64,000 bases of DNA, from NCBI GenBank assembly GCA_003988855.1, contig QYAI01000005.1, forward strand, positions 806,001 through 870,000, read 5' to 3'. Under the pieces are notes generated by a model, which worked only from the letters and a program-made list of their open reading frames with translations, did not search any database and was not told where the DNA came from. The position numbers and the translations under genes were made by a program. Below are positions 22,322-34,044 of this stretch, in pieces. How positions within the stretch are numbered: the stretch's first letter is position 1; each line of letters opens with the position of its first letter. This DNA comes from Arachnopeziza araneosa (taxonomy: Eukaryota > Ascomycota > Leotiomycetes > Helotiales > Arachnopezizaceae).

Positions 22322-23041
22322 TCATTTCTCTTTGTATAACTCTGCCGGCAATGTATCGTCGCATTGCACTGAGAGTGCGTCGCCGCTCCCCTCCAGCAAT
22401 GCACGACCAACCCTCCTGTACTCTCCTGCGAGTTTGCCTGTGGGTACTATCAAGATCCCACAGATAAATCCCCAAGATTCTACATATTCAATGGGTAGAA
22501 AAAAGAGAGAATCACTGGATAAGTCCGCTGAGAGCCACGCATGTCGGATCATCGAGTGTTCGCCTACTCGTAAAGCTGCCCGGCCAGTGTCTTGATTGTT
22601 AACTTCATCTCTTGAAGTTTTCACCATAATGGGCCTGAATTCCCGGTCTAGATAAGTATCATCAAAGAAGAGCGAACGCGATGGGAAACTGGTTTGACTA
22701 GAAGTATCAGGGAGGTCGGGTTTTGTTAAACATACAAGGAGCGCTTCAATGGTCAAGACACCACCTGCAAGTTGCCCATATTGATCTCCGCCAGCGGTGC
22801 AGACAGTTGCGTCCTTAACAGAGCAGAGGCATATCCTTTCTCCTCTCATAGATGAACGCATTTCTTCATATCCAAGGTTTGACCATCTATGGATGCCCAG
22901 GACCAAGACCCATTGCACTCTCCGGAATATTGTCTGGAAACACTTCGTTTGCGAATTTGGTCAGGCATTCCCACTGACTTGCTTGTCCCCGAAATGTACT
23001 GTCCGTATAGAAAGCGATTGCTCTTGAATCACCCAGCCTCT
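22322..23041 (-). pseudogene. HET-domain pseudogene, C-terminal remnant
   Basis: Recognisable HET pieces appear in order but in different frames: RGWVIQEQSLSIRTVHFG (end of the HET core), WECLTKFANEVFPDNIP one frame on, SWSWASIDG in a third frame, and a tail with FFLPIEYVESWGFICGIL and GEYRRVG. About 150 residues that normally lie between the second and third pieces are missing, and the N-terminal half of the domain is absent. Frameshifts, stops and the internal deletion make this a relic, not a spliced gene. A 198-codon open frame covers the tail only. Confidence 0.75.
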
Positions 23042-23709
23042 CTGCAGAAGAGGGAGGAGCAATCTACTCTCGAATGTTTCTGGCTGATGTCAAAATACAA
23101 CCTAGCGTACAAACAAACGAAAAACCGAGGGCGGTGACTTTAAGACAAGATGACATGCAAAGAAACCAGCATCTAAGTATATATTTATATTTATATCTCT
23201 GTAAATATGTGATAATTATATTACATCCCTCCTACCACCTTTTCCATACCAACCGACCGAGCAACCAACCAACCAACCAACCAACCAACCAACCAACCAA
23301 CCCACCCTAAGCAACACCTAGCATCCCATCCCACCCACATCCCACACCCATCCCACCTACGCCTCACCCCCAAACGTCGAGTACCAGCTCAACATCATGA
23401 TGATAATTATGTATATGTGTGTGAAAAAGACAAAAAGGTCATAAATCGCTCGCTCGCGCGCTCATAAATTCGTGTCGCTGAAAAGTGTCAGATCCCGTTT
23501 TAACCCCGCCCGTTTTAAACCCGGCCCAAAATGTTAAGAAATGTCTCTCCGCCCTCGCGAGTAAGAATGCCGTCATTCGAGATGTGCTTCTGCGGATCCG
23601 GTGGGGATCTCGTCGTGTAGATATATAATGCTCTAGTTTCGTTGCGTTCGTGGTATAGGAGATGTTTGATAGGAAGTTGGGGTAGGAGAGAGATTGGTGG
23701 TGTGACATG
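23042..23709. repeat. Intergenic region with an (AACC)n microsatellite
   Basis: The stretch 23250-23301 is mostly an AACC tetranucleotide run (CAACCAACCAACC...). The rest is 3' flank of the gene to the right and shows no coding signal. Confidence 0.7.
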
Positions 23710-25388
23710 TCACATCACACTGCATTTTCCCCTGCTTCTCAGATTCATCTCGATCTCAGCCAATCCACCCATTTCCCCGATAATCCCAACACCGCCCACA
23801 GGGCCGAACTTTCCAAACCCGCCACCTGCACCGCCACCGACGAGTCGTCCCGCTAACCAGCCCACCATGCCCTCCATCTCATGCCCTCCCTTCTTGAGCC
23901 ACGCGCTCAGCACCTGCACCGCATTCGCGCAGTCGATGTTCCTGGCGATGGGATCGAGCCAGCGCCGGAGCTCCTCCTGCTCGGTATACACCTTGCCGAC
24001 GACAAGGCAGAGATCCCGAATGCAGGGCTCGGTCGTGGCGACCTGGAGGAGGGTGGTGAAGAGCGGGTCGCGGTAGGTGGTGGAGCGGATGGTGAGCGTG
24101 ATGAGGAGGCCGTAGTGTTGCTTCTCTACGGCGGAGAGGGCGGAGAGGAGTGCTGGGGGGAGGGCGCGGGAGGGAGTGCCGAGCGTGCAGGAGAGGGAGG
24201 GGAAGGGGAGGCGGATCATGAGAGTGGTGGGTTTGGGTTGCAGAGGTGGGCAGTACCGGAACAAGAGGCTGGAGCGGCGGAGGGGTGGAATGGGTGGGTG
24301 GGTAGTCATCTGGAGGGTGTTGCGAAAGTCGCGGATCGGACTGCTGGGTGAGGTGACTGATGGGGTTGGGGAGAGGATAAACGGTAGGGGTGGGGTCTGG
24401 CGGGGAAGCCTCGGCGTGTGGGGACAGGGAGAGGAGGGGTCATCGTGATCGAAGAAGAAGGATTGGTCGGCGTAGGAGACTCGTCGGTTGTGTTCTCGCG
24501 TGGGATCTCGCGTGGGCTCTCGCGTAGGTTCTCGTGTGGGTTCTCGCGTGGGTTCTCGCGTAGGTTCTCGCGTAGGTTCTCGCGTGGGAGTTGGGCGAGG
24601 AAAAGAGCCGCCAGAGGGGGTGAAGGAGAGGGACAAGGGCTTGACTCTGATTCGTCGAGGAGCCGAGAGATGGGGATGGAAGCAGGGAGGGATGGTGCTG
24701 GTCGCGAGTTCCACAAGGGCTCTGCGGAGGGAAGCGGAGCGGGAAACGGTTTGGCGGGATTGGGACTCTGACTCAGCCTCGGACGTCTCCCGCTGTTCTT
24801 CCAGTTCTGAGAGCAGGGCGATGCGACGTGGCTCCGGAAGCGACCTGATCCGCGGTGACTTCGGCACTGTTGCTGGATGCAACCCTTTGCACCGTGATTC
24901 TGGGACTCGCACATCATGGATGCGTCGTGACTCCGGCACTGGTGCAGAATGTATGCGTCGTGATTCCGATACTACTTGCTTTTGATGTTGGCTGTCATCG
25001 ACCCTGGGGAAAATCATCAGCGGTCAAGGCGCGACAGCCGCATCGAGGGAAAAGGAACTCACTCGCACAAGTAACAATATCCCGAGTGTCTCCTCTTCGC
25101 AGGTCCGACCGGTCTTGATCCCGCGTTGGGACTGGCGGCGCTGCTAAGAGAGTACTGTTCTTGCTCATACGTTGTCAGCGCTTTGAGCTGCTGTTCCGAT
25201 CGCGAATGAGCAACCCCTTTCGGCGCAGCGACTTCGCGAGTATCCCGTAACGAGGATTTTCGATGTAATCTGGTATCCAGGTCGGACTTGAGGACCGAGA
25301 CCACCACCCGAGTGTGTGAGGCGATGCTGTAGAGAAATCGGGTCGAGTTGAAGGTCTTGGAGGAGGCTTTTTCCAGAGAACCCATCAC
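23710..25388 (-). CDS. Hypothetical protein with a 12-bp minisatellite coding TREP repeats
   Basis: Two exons, 25388-25063 and 25003-23710, give 539 residues; the 59-nt intron is phase 2 (TGCGA|GTGAGT, branch CTGATG, CCCCAG|G). The N-terminal exon ends in SGYCYLCE. Residues 115-160 repeat the phrase ESRRIH. A later stretch holds seven TREP units, and Pro/Ser-rich sequence follows. The C-terminal 200 residues look folded (VEKQHYGLLITLTIR, LRRWLDPIARNIDCANAVQV) and end in a Gly-rich segment. No family was recognised. The folded C-terminus is the part to search. Confidence 0.65.
24493..24588. repeat. 12-bp coding minisatellite, eight units
   Basis: TTCTCGCGTGGG or a one-base variant is repeated eight times, encoding (TREP)n on the minus strand. 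Because the unit is a multiple of three, copy-number change would alter protein length without breaking the frame. Confidence 0.85.
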
Positions 25389-26586
25389 TGCTCTTTCCGC
25401 AGCAATTAATCAATCTTCCAATTCGCACCGCAGGAGTCAGAAGGCAGGATAAATGGAGTGACAAGCGTGGAAGAATTCAAATGAGGGGACTCGTCCTTCT
25501 TAAACATGACCTGCGCAACTGCGTCAGGGTTGCAGCCCCCTGCGTAATGCAGTTTATCTGCTCTCCTGCGCTCAAAACCGCCTTGCAGGGTGATTCTTCT
25601 GTGCATACATAAGGGAGGAGTCTGTTCTGCATTGATGGCGTACAACTGCAACTGACATTCGTCCATCAGTAGTGCACGGATGATCGACCCAGGGGCTGAG
25701 GCTTGAGCGACTTCAACAACCGGCCAATCATGCAGATAGTGCGGGGAAGGCCAAGACCGGTGCAGAGGAGCTGTCCTTGGTGACAGATAACAAGTCTCCT
25801 TCTAGAAGGATGGAACGTTGATCTTTGCGCAATGAACGGAGCGCGAAAGAATCAATGCCAGACTCCCGGACACCCTCATAGAGAAGCAACAGAGCGCTGG
25901 GAAACAAGGGACGGGATTTTTTCAACAGGAGAACTGATCGGTGGTTTGATCTTTATGGACCGGTTTGTCTTAGAGGAGAATGTTTGCTACAGTGGCAGAT
26001 TACTGTTGGGACGATCCATCTGATCTCAATTCATCGAGCCCGTTTCTGTAGCACGGCCCTCGATCGTCCGATTGCGACTTGTGCGGAGTTGAAGATTCAC
26101 TCACTCGTCATTTGACAGCATCTGGAACAGCCACATTTCTAAATGTACCTATCCGGCTGAGACATGTTTGTGACGACCCCGACCATGCGACAGAGAAGAC
26201 AAAGGGAAAGACACGGACCAGAACGTTGTGAAGCACAAAATAATATATATCATTATCCAGTGACGACGCAAATTTGAGCAAAGAGGACGTACAGTCAACA
26301 ATTGAGTGCAAGTACTCGCATGTACTCGTCAAAAAGATGGTAAGGAAATGTGACAGCTCGATTTCCCAGAAACGAAAATCAATCAAACACAAACACGCCT
26401 CGCTGTGAGGGTTCACCGAAAGATTCTCCATCTGAATTGTGTACTGTACTCCTAAAATTGTGTACTGTGCTCCGAGAGTCAAACGCCTGGTCATCACATA
26501 ACCCCACCTTCATAGAAATAACCGAAGCTTCCACCAAACAAAGCAAACATACATGAAATGACCTCATGATTTCGGCCGGAGAGTGA
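25389..26586. other. Intergenic region, nothing recognised
   Basis: Upstream region of the TREP-repeat gene and downstream flank of the next minus-strand gene. Several 60-130 codon frames occur on both strands without family signal. GTGTACTGTACTCCTAAAATT and a similar phrase repeat at about 26438-26475. Confidence 0.4.
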
Positions 26587-27717
26587 TCATTGAATCGAAA
26601 GCGCGGCAAGAGTATCGTCTAGTTCAGTAACATCATTGATCTCGTAAGTGGATGAGGTGGAGCACTCATAGCCGCCCAGTATATTGCTGAAATCCGACTC
26701 ATGGCCTTGAGCAGAGAAAGTATGGTTTTCTTCGGAGTATACTTCATTCTCCAAGCAGTAGTACCCACTGCCATTTGGTTTTGGATAGCCGCCTCCAGGA
26801 CCTTTATACCCGCCATTGAAAGGAGCGTTATCTGGATCCTCATCATACGGCTTACCATATTCCCCATACTGATACCGGTCGTGATATTCGCCACCATGGC
26901 TGCTACTAGAACTGCCGCCCCCAGCATCATCATCCTCTTGGGTTTGATCAATCCTGGTCTGTTGTTTATCATAAGAGTCATGAGCCTCTCTGAGACTTGG
27001 TGTCACACATTGCTCTCCTTGCTCACTGAAGTCAGTCCGGAGTTGGTCTAGAATTTCATACAAGTCAGGGCGAGATCGAGGAGTAGCTGCAGAAGTTCCA
27101 GGGCTTTCAAAAGCTGATACGGTATCACCGGGACTTAAAGATTTGCATGATCCGCTAGAAGACGATTTTCTATGATTTGGAAACTGGAGATATCGCTTGT
27201 TCTCGGGGCAGGCTTTTGGATCACACTATTCCAATCAGATCTTGGCTTTGGAGTCAAGAGCTTAACCAACCTTCGCATGGTTTTGACGATGGTAGTCACA
27301 CACCATGCCTCTGTTTTGAGCCGATTCAGTCTTTGCTTGGCCATTGCGGGTTGTGATTAGTCCATTTTCGAGTACTGCCAGTCTTGTAGCCTCGCTGTTG
27401 GGATTTGAATGAGACGCCTCCGGAATTGTATCATGAACACTGCGACTCCCGTTTATGTTTATTTCTGCTGCCGCTTGGCTGCTACTTTGGGGCGTTAGTG
27501 AGCGATCCCTATTGAATTTGTCCACAGCAGCAAGCATTCGGAGGTTGAGGCTCGGTTTATCTGGGAAACAAAGCTTCAGAGCCTCGGAGAGTTCATTTGA
27601 ACCTTTTCGAGGCATCCAGACAAGTAAACCATTGGAAGAGCGGGTTATAGAGTATGTCCCGGAAGGAGAGCCTGGTTGTTGATCTGGAAGAGACATATTT
27701 CCGTCCGAAGGATCCAT
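26587..27717 (-). CDS. Hypothetical fungal protein with a Cys/His cluster
   Basis: Two exons, 27717-27271 and 27225-26587, give 361 residues. The 45-nt phase-0 intron (AAG|GTTGGT, TCTGAT branch, AATAG|TGT) joins MVCDYHRQNHAK to CDPKACPENKRYLQFPNHR, making a Cys/His-rich core around residues 138-168 that could bind zinc. The N-terminus includes LSEALKLCFPDKPSLNLRML. The C-terminal half is disordered and Gly/Tyr-rich (GGYKGPGGGYPKPNGSGYY) with an acidic end. No family was recognised. The splice is supported by reading through in frame to a typical gene end; the donor GTTGGT is unusual. Confidence 0.62.
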
Positions 27718-28663
27718 CTTTCGCTAGGGTTGAGGCGAGTAAATGCAAGAATACTGGAAAAAGAATTCAGATTGAAGGAAAGACAAGAAATGAATGCTCA
27801 ACGTTTATTTAATAGACCAGAGGCATTTGATTAAATACTGATATGGCTCTGCTAAAAAAACACTTGATAATCACATACAAGGCCTGAGAGCGCCGCATCG
27901 GTCCCCGATTGGCTATTTTCTAAGGCTGGGTGGCTGGGGCGCCAGGCCTTGATGCCTTGCAACAAGTCAGCGAATCGGGCAGAAGAGCTTGAAGTTCCTT
28001 TTTAGGAGATGTGGAAAAGGATTGGTGTTGGAGACGAGGCTGGCAAGTTGAGCGTGGCTGAGACGGAGAATACTATCTCTGAGTTGTACGAAACTTGACT
28101 GACAGCTGGGTAAGTTTGGCAGCTCATGTATTAGTAGAATTCAAGCATCGGTCAAACAGTCGGGCAGTGAAAAAGAATTGGTTGATGGCAGCTTAAGTTC
28201 GCAGCCTGAGTGAGATATGATCTTGAGGGTGGAGAAGCGGGCATGCAAACAAGGAAAAACAAAAACAGGGCAGACTTGCTTCGTACACTAAGTAAAAGAA
28301 CATACGGAGCCTACTGGTTCCAGCGAAGAATGACGCGCCATCTGTAGGCAGAGACTGAAGGGGAGAAAATATCCCTCATCCATCACAATTGTGGTTTGGA
28401 TACTCAGGGAGGCACAAGGCTGATAGGCAACAGAAGGTCAGGCAGACTGGTAGGCAGTGGGGGTGGATCCCTGAAATGATGCATTCGAGATATGCAGAAC
28501 AAGTACCGGGATGCAATGCATGGTTGATAGAATGTAGATCAGTCATGTGATTATTGTATGTTGGTCGTGGTGATGGTTTCGAAAAAACCCCGGCCCGAGA
28601 TCGGCTAAATTTCTGGACCTCGTCGGTTTCATCCAACTCCCATCTTCACTTCACATACCAACC
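27718..28663. promoter_or_regulatory. Divergent upstream region
   Basis: About 950 bp between the divergent start codons of the Cys/His gene and the hotdog gene. No strong motif was recognised. The last 40 bp before 28664 (CTCCCATCTTCACTTCACAT) look like a fungal 5' leader. Confidence 0.45.
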
Positions 28664-29593
28664 ATGATTCCACGAATATCATTTCGACCGCTGCCAGCCA
28701 TTGCGAAACCTCGAGTAGTATGTTTTAGACAGTTTCGATGCGCCACTCGCCCTACTGCCAATGCTTCTGCGCCAAGATGCCACCAGGCGGGAAGCTACTC
28801 AACAGCACCACCTCCACCACCGCCAACCTACCCACCCTCCACACAGCCTGATCTCCGTCCCCAATTCACAGATCATGTTCCTCCGCCTCCCAAGCCAAAA
28901 CGTTCCCTTCGCAGATATATCTACGCAGCCGCCTTCCTCTGCCTCGGCCTCACAGCAGGCAACTACCTCCGCCTCGTCATCGCTCCTCCACCCCTCCCCG
29001 CCCCAGGCTCGAAAGAAGACCAGCTCATGACCGAATTTATACGTTCCACTGCCGAATCTCTTGAGCTTGTGAAAGATCTCTCCCGAAATCCCGAATGGGT
29101 CTTCCACGATGCCTACAATAGTCTCCCGGCGAGCGAGCGTGAGAATAGATTAACCACTGGTCCATTGGCTGGCGCAAAAGCCCTAGGCGGCTTTCAGAGA
29201 GTATTTGTCCATAAATTAACTGGCCAAACCGTCTCGGTGGTTTGGTTTGGGGGTGCGATGGCCGGTTGGCCCGGCGTAGTACATGGAGGCTTAAGTGCTA
29301 CGGTTATGGATGAGAGTCTCGGGAGGTGTGCGATACGCTTACTAGAGGGAAATACGGGTGTCACGGCGAATTTAGAAGTCAATTACCTCAAACCGGTGCT
29401 CAGTAATAGCTTTTATGTTATAAGGGCAACTCCGATGACTGAGGAGCATGGAGAGAAATTTAGAGGACATGGTAGGAAGAGGTGGGTTTTGGGGAGGTTG
29501 GAGACCTTGAATGGTGTGATTTGTGTGGAAGCTAAGGGATTGTTTGTTGTACCGAAGGCTTATACAACAAGAAGACTCGAAGGTGATTTCTAG
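28664..29593 (+). CDS. Mitochondrial membrane-anchored hotdog-fold (thioesterase-like) protein
   Basis: A single exon of 309 residues. The first ~45 residues are Arg/Ser/Ala-rich without acids, as in a mitochondrial presequence. A Pro-rich stretch follows, then a hydrophobic segment at about 88-106 (YIYAAAFLCLGLTAGNYLRL). The C-terminal 190 residues form a 4HBT/PaaI-type hotdog domain with GVVHGGLSATVMDESLG, the usual substrate-pocket helix, and VTANLEVNYLKPV. Such proteins (UPF0644-like in yeasts, THEM4-like in animals) are expected to hydrolyse acyl-CoA at the inner membrane, though activity is often untested. The ATG at 28664 follows a pyrimidine-rich leader. Confidence 0.85.
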   Translation: MIPRISFRPLPAIAKPRVVCFRQFRCATRPTANASAPRCHQAGSYSTAPPPPPPTYPPSTQPDLRPQFTDHVPPPPKPKRSLRRYIYAAAFLCLGLTAGNYLRLVIAPPPLPAPGSKEDQLMTEFIRSTAESLELVKDLSRNPEWVFHDAYNSLPASERENRLTTGPLAGAKALGGFQRVFVHKLTGQTVSVVWFGGAMAGWPGVVHGGLSATVMDESLGRCAIRLLEGNTGVTANLEVNYLKPVLSNSFYVIRATPMTEEHGEKFRGHGRKRWVLGRLETLNGVICVEAKGLFVVPKAYTTRRLEGDF

Positions 29594-30291
29594 ACGGAAA
29601 GGTTAGCGGGGAATACCAGAAGATACATTGTATAAATATTAGCTGTTGTTGAACGGCATTCATAGACTCTTTAGGATTGAGATATGTCCTTGAAAGCGCA
29701 TAAACCCTAGACTTATATCAGAAACTGTCCGTACTTTCATTTGTCAAATCGAATCCAAGTCTACCACTCTCGATTTAACTTAAATTCTACTAAATCCGTA
29801 ACCTATAAGACCCCAGTTACTCGAACACTACACACAAAAGTGAATCAAACCTCATCAGATGAAGTATTATCCGCCATCACTGTTCCAATACCACATGATA
29901 TAAGACTCTACTCCCTCTCCACTTGGAAAAAGCCGTATCGCAACGCTATTCAAGATCAAGACATGGCACGCATACATCAGACTTCGTTCCCATTAGTACT
30001 GGCACCAATTGAGCAAGTCACGAGAAGTCACCTGCATGTCGCACAAGTGATTGAAAGCTCTCCGTGCCTGAGATGTTGATACTAAAGAAAATAGAGGAAC
30101 AACATTTGAAAATAGCACTATTCCAAGTGGTACTCTTGGTACTCGACTTCCTGGTTACTCCTTATCCCATATGATATCCGTACAGCTGTCTCTTAACCTT
30201 GATAAAAATGGTATCTTTTCAAATGTAAACGACTGCCCTTGTCCACCAATTATCTTACTTATGATAGGAAGGAATATAAACTCCACTGAAG
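29594..30291. other. Convergent 3' flanks, nothing recognised
   Basis: Between the stop of the hotdog gene and the stop of the acyl-CoA ligase gene. A 112-codon plus-strand frame has no family signal. Confidence 0.4.
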
Positions 30292-32295
30292 TTAGGACTT
30301 CCCACTGATGAGATTGCGAAGATATATAATTGGAGCGAAGCAATAGTTGCGCTTCTTCTCGTTGGAAGAGGAAGATCTGGTCGAGGAGATTTCTCCTTCC
30401 AGGATCCTTGAGTTGATTTTTTGTGTAAAGCCTTTCGACATCTCGGTCTCTGTGACACTTTCTTCTGCTGTGTTCGAGACAGAGGTTGGCGTCTTACTTT
30501 GCACATCCGCTTGCTCAGGTTCTTGCGAGGGATTCACATCGCTGTCACCAAGTTTCTTCGCTCTGGCTTCCCGCAAAATTCGTCGAAGAATCTTCCCAGT
30601 TGGGTTTCTCGGTATTGCATCAACAAACTCCACCTCCTCGAGACTCTTGTACCTGGCCAGACGAGTCTTCAGGAATGCTTTCACGTCGTCTTCACTGATT
30701 CGACTGCCTGGTACTCGAACGACGTATGCCAATGGCAGTTCTCCGTAACCGTCCTTTGCAGGGATGCCAATCACGCCGACGTCCAAGATTTCGTGATTCT
30801 CAAGCAAAGTGGATTCCAACTCAGCCGGACTCACTTGCCACCCTCGAACCTTAATCATATCTTTAGTTCGATCAATAATATACCAATTCCTTCCTTTAGT
30901 GTATCCAATGTCGCCTGTTCGGATCCAGCCATCAGGAGTAAAGGCCTCGCTGGTTAACTTTTGATTACTCCGGTATCCGTTCATCAGGCCTTTACTACTG
31001 TGGATCTGGATTTCTCCGGGTATTCCTTCTTCATTTATTGTCTTGCCTTCCACATCAACAACCCTGCGCTAACATCAGGGCTGAAAACAAACTTAATTTA
31101 GATGTTCTTACCTCGCAGAGTATCCAGGCATTGGAGAACCGGCGCTCCCACTTGTGTCTTTCTCTGCATTTTGCCACATCACGGACCACCCAGATTCAGT
31201 CATGCCATACGCCTGTACGATTCTCGCCCGTGGATCCAATTTGGCGTAAAGCTCTTGCTGCATTCCGTATGTAAGAGCCGAACCACCAACATATACATGC
31301 CGTAAGGACTGCATCCTTGAACCAGGACATTTCGATAAACTCATCAAAAGTGGAGGAACTGCCGTGGTATGTGTAATCTGGAACTTTTCCATCGCATTTA
31401 AGAATCCGTCTATCTCGAATCTTCGCATGATATATGTCTTGATTCCTTTTCGAAGTGCAAGCATGTGCTGGAGAGGTATGGCGAAGATGTGGAATGGAGG
31501 GACTGTGATAATGTATTTGACCTGGATATGTGAGTTCGAAAGACCTCTTTTCATTCCTTTCGTTAACTCACCTCGAATCCTTTTGCAAGGATATACTCAT
31601 GATTCGTTACGCAGGAAGTCCAGTACTCATGGGAAAGGATTGCGGCTTTCGGAAATCCTGTTGTTCCACTTGTACTGACATACGCGGCTGGTGTTCTCGG
31701 ATCCTCAATTTGAATCCAGTCCTTCTCGCCGTGCTGCAACAAGTCTTTCCATGAACCGTACTTAGCCGGAACCTCTTCTCCATTGAAATTCAAGACAAAA
31801 ACAAGGTGTGCTGGGATACCTCGCTCATCTGCGGCAGCACTTGCAACATCCAATGTTTTTGGTTCTGTAAATACAAATTTGGCATCTGTCAGTTGGAGAT
31901 GATATGCAAGTTCTCTGGCAGTCCATCCTGGGTTGGCTCCGGTGAAGCAAGCGCCACTTCCGATAATTCCGAGATAGGTCGGCGTATAGTAGATCTGCTA
32001 CTATAAGCTGTCTGATTCTTCTCTTGTTTTTGAAAGACGACTCACATTGTTAAAGCTATATACGCAAGCGCACTCTCCTTTCTGTAGTCCATAAAACTGC
32101 AGTCCACTAATGACTTGACGAACCATTGCTCTGACTGCATTGGCAGACAAATTTTGGCTTGCATCGCTGGCATCAAAATACAACTATGAAATACGAGTGA
32201 GATCGCTACAATCAATGGGACTGTCTTTAACATACTGGCTGGTCTCGATCATACTCGTCACCAGCAAAAGTCCATAAAACGAGATCGAGGGCCAT
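30292..32295 (-). CDS. 4-coumarate-CoA ligase-like acyl-CoA synthetase (AMP-binding)
   Basis: Five exons, 32295-32236, 32183-32046, 31994-31572, 31521-31112 and 31063-30292, give 600 residues with all phases consistent. The enzyme adenylates a carboxylic acid with ATP and transfers it to CoA; the substrate is unknown. Residues 172-183 carry the P-loop YVSTSGTTGFPKAA, 312-316 YGMTE, about 389-395 GWIRTGD, and 497-503 NPTGKIL with the catalytic Lys. The N-terminus WTFAGDEYDRDQPLYFDAS matches fungal 4CL-like proteins, supporting the ATG at 32295. Beyond about residue 520 there is a ~80-residue Ser/Glu/Thr-rich extension, and the protein ends LISGKS with no peroxisomal SKL. That extension is unusual for the family. 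Confidence 0.92.
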
Positions 32296-33830
32296 TATGT
32301 TGAGAGTGAGTTGTGGTAAGTAAATTGAAAAATTCTAGTATGAAATAAGTGTCTCGCCGTCACCAGATGAGCTCACGGATATCAAATGCGTAGAGTCTTT
32401 TGAGAAGAGAAGCCTGACTTGATCTGAGATCGGCGACCTCGGTCGATTCAGCCATCCATGCATCTCGCTCTCACGGAGCGACTCAAATTGGGCTTTGCGG
32501 ATGTTATGGTGTCATGTATGTCTTCCATCATCCTCCGTACCTCTCTGGACGTCTTATGCTGCACGCTTCCCGTCTCTTGCGAATGGATCCGGTTAGAATT
32601 TATTATGGCACCCTCTAAGGTGCCAGCGATAACCACATCATCTCGCGCTACTGCATCGATTCATGGTACTAATGATTGAGACGCTGCGGGATACCCACAG
32701 ACATTGCCCACAGACGAAGGATCTTTGGTCGGAGATGTGTTGATTTTGGGATCTATCCCCGTCTGATGCCTATCATATCCTCGCTTGAATGATGGGGTAG
32801 CATGCATGTCGCTTGCACCGCGACTACACCGTAACTTGAAGCGCCACGACTTGCTGGGGAGTATGCAACTCTCTCGTGTGGAGGAAGAAGCTGAGCCTAA
32901 GCAGCTGACCCGAGAGCGGGATTGGAGCGCTTACAGTACAGCTTTTGTACCGATAGAGCCAAGTACCTTGTTCGGTCAGATTCTGGATTCCAATACCATG
33001 CCTCCCGTATATTAACTACACACCCATTCGCTTTACCTACCCACTGAGTATTCAGTCTTGTCAAACGCCTTGCATAGATCGTGCCTACAGTATGTAAAGT
33101 TGTTTTTCTTCATTGCTTCTTCGACCCTAACCCCCACCAGTTCCGTGTCTTAGTGATAAAAATAACAGGCCTTGCAGTTTCTGAGACATTTCGCACTTAT
33201 CTCCAGAGATCGTGATTTGGAATTTACTTTAAAAAGCCATATCTACGAATTAGGAAGCTATGGTGCAATGCGAGCAGCCACATGCTACAGTATTGGTTCC
33301 CAACATCGGGCGTAGGATAGGCTTGGCCCTGCACGACTTTATAGCCCCGGTAAGATCCGCAGCGGGATATTAATCGGTGCCTCCCTGTAGCGTTAGCTTC
33401 GATTCTCTCATTGGCCAACTCGCTTCCGGTTTGACGTTCTTGGGTGTCGATTGTAGGATTTCAACATCTCGATATTGTCACGTCTTCCCGCAGCACGCTT
33501 ATCTCTTAGTCCCATGTAAGAACCCTTACGTCAATCACATCACAAGGCTGCAGATAGCGGTCATTCTACTCAATTGGTGCTGTCGGATTCCCGGCCTAAT
33601 AACGCGGAAACTTTTGATAGCGTGCTTTTGGCTGGTTATATACGCGAGCACCAGGAAAACTACAGTAACGTCTGTCCCTGCGTGCCGAAACGCACCCCGT
33701 AACGAAACAAATCCATAGTTTACTAATCACCACTTTTTTCTTAGCAGGTCTATGAGTTTGTACTTAAAATGTTACTTTCTTTAACAATTTCTCCCTAAGG
33801 AGATCACTTAATAAGAAGAAAATAACTGTG
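32296..33830. other. Gene-free region, nothing recognised
   Basis: About 1.5 kb. Open frames are short, on both strands, and lack family signal. The region just upstream of the ligase gene shows no clear promoter motif. Confidence 0.4.
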
Positions 33831-34044
33831 GTTAGTTGTGCTGTCGATCGTTTTAATCACGTTACCGATCGCCGTTTCGGCTGTACCCCTATGCTTAATC
33901 GCGACCATTGGAGTCTTTTCAAAATTCGGAGCACTTAGGGAAAGGTTTTATATCAGAAGAATATGGCTCCAAATTTTGAAGACACTCAAAGAGGAAAACG
34001 ATGCAGCCCGGGAGTTTCTCCGACGTGAGGAGAGGGGTGCATAA
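33831..34044 (+). other. Possible exon of a small membrane protein
   Basis: The frame reads a hydrophobic segment (LITLPIAVSAVPLCLIATIG) followed by a charged amphipathic stretch (LRERFYIRRIWLQILKTLKE) and stops at 34044. It has no ATG at its beginning and starts just after an acceptor-like GGTTAG, so it could be a 3' exon or a relic. No family was recognised. Confidence 0.25.

Noticed and set aside
23250..23301. AACC tetranucleotide run as a telomere-like repeat
   Set aside because: The unit is AACC, not TTAGGG/CCCTAA, so it is an ordinary microsatellite.
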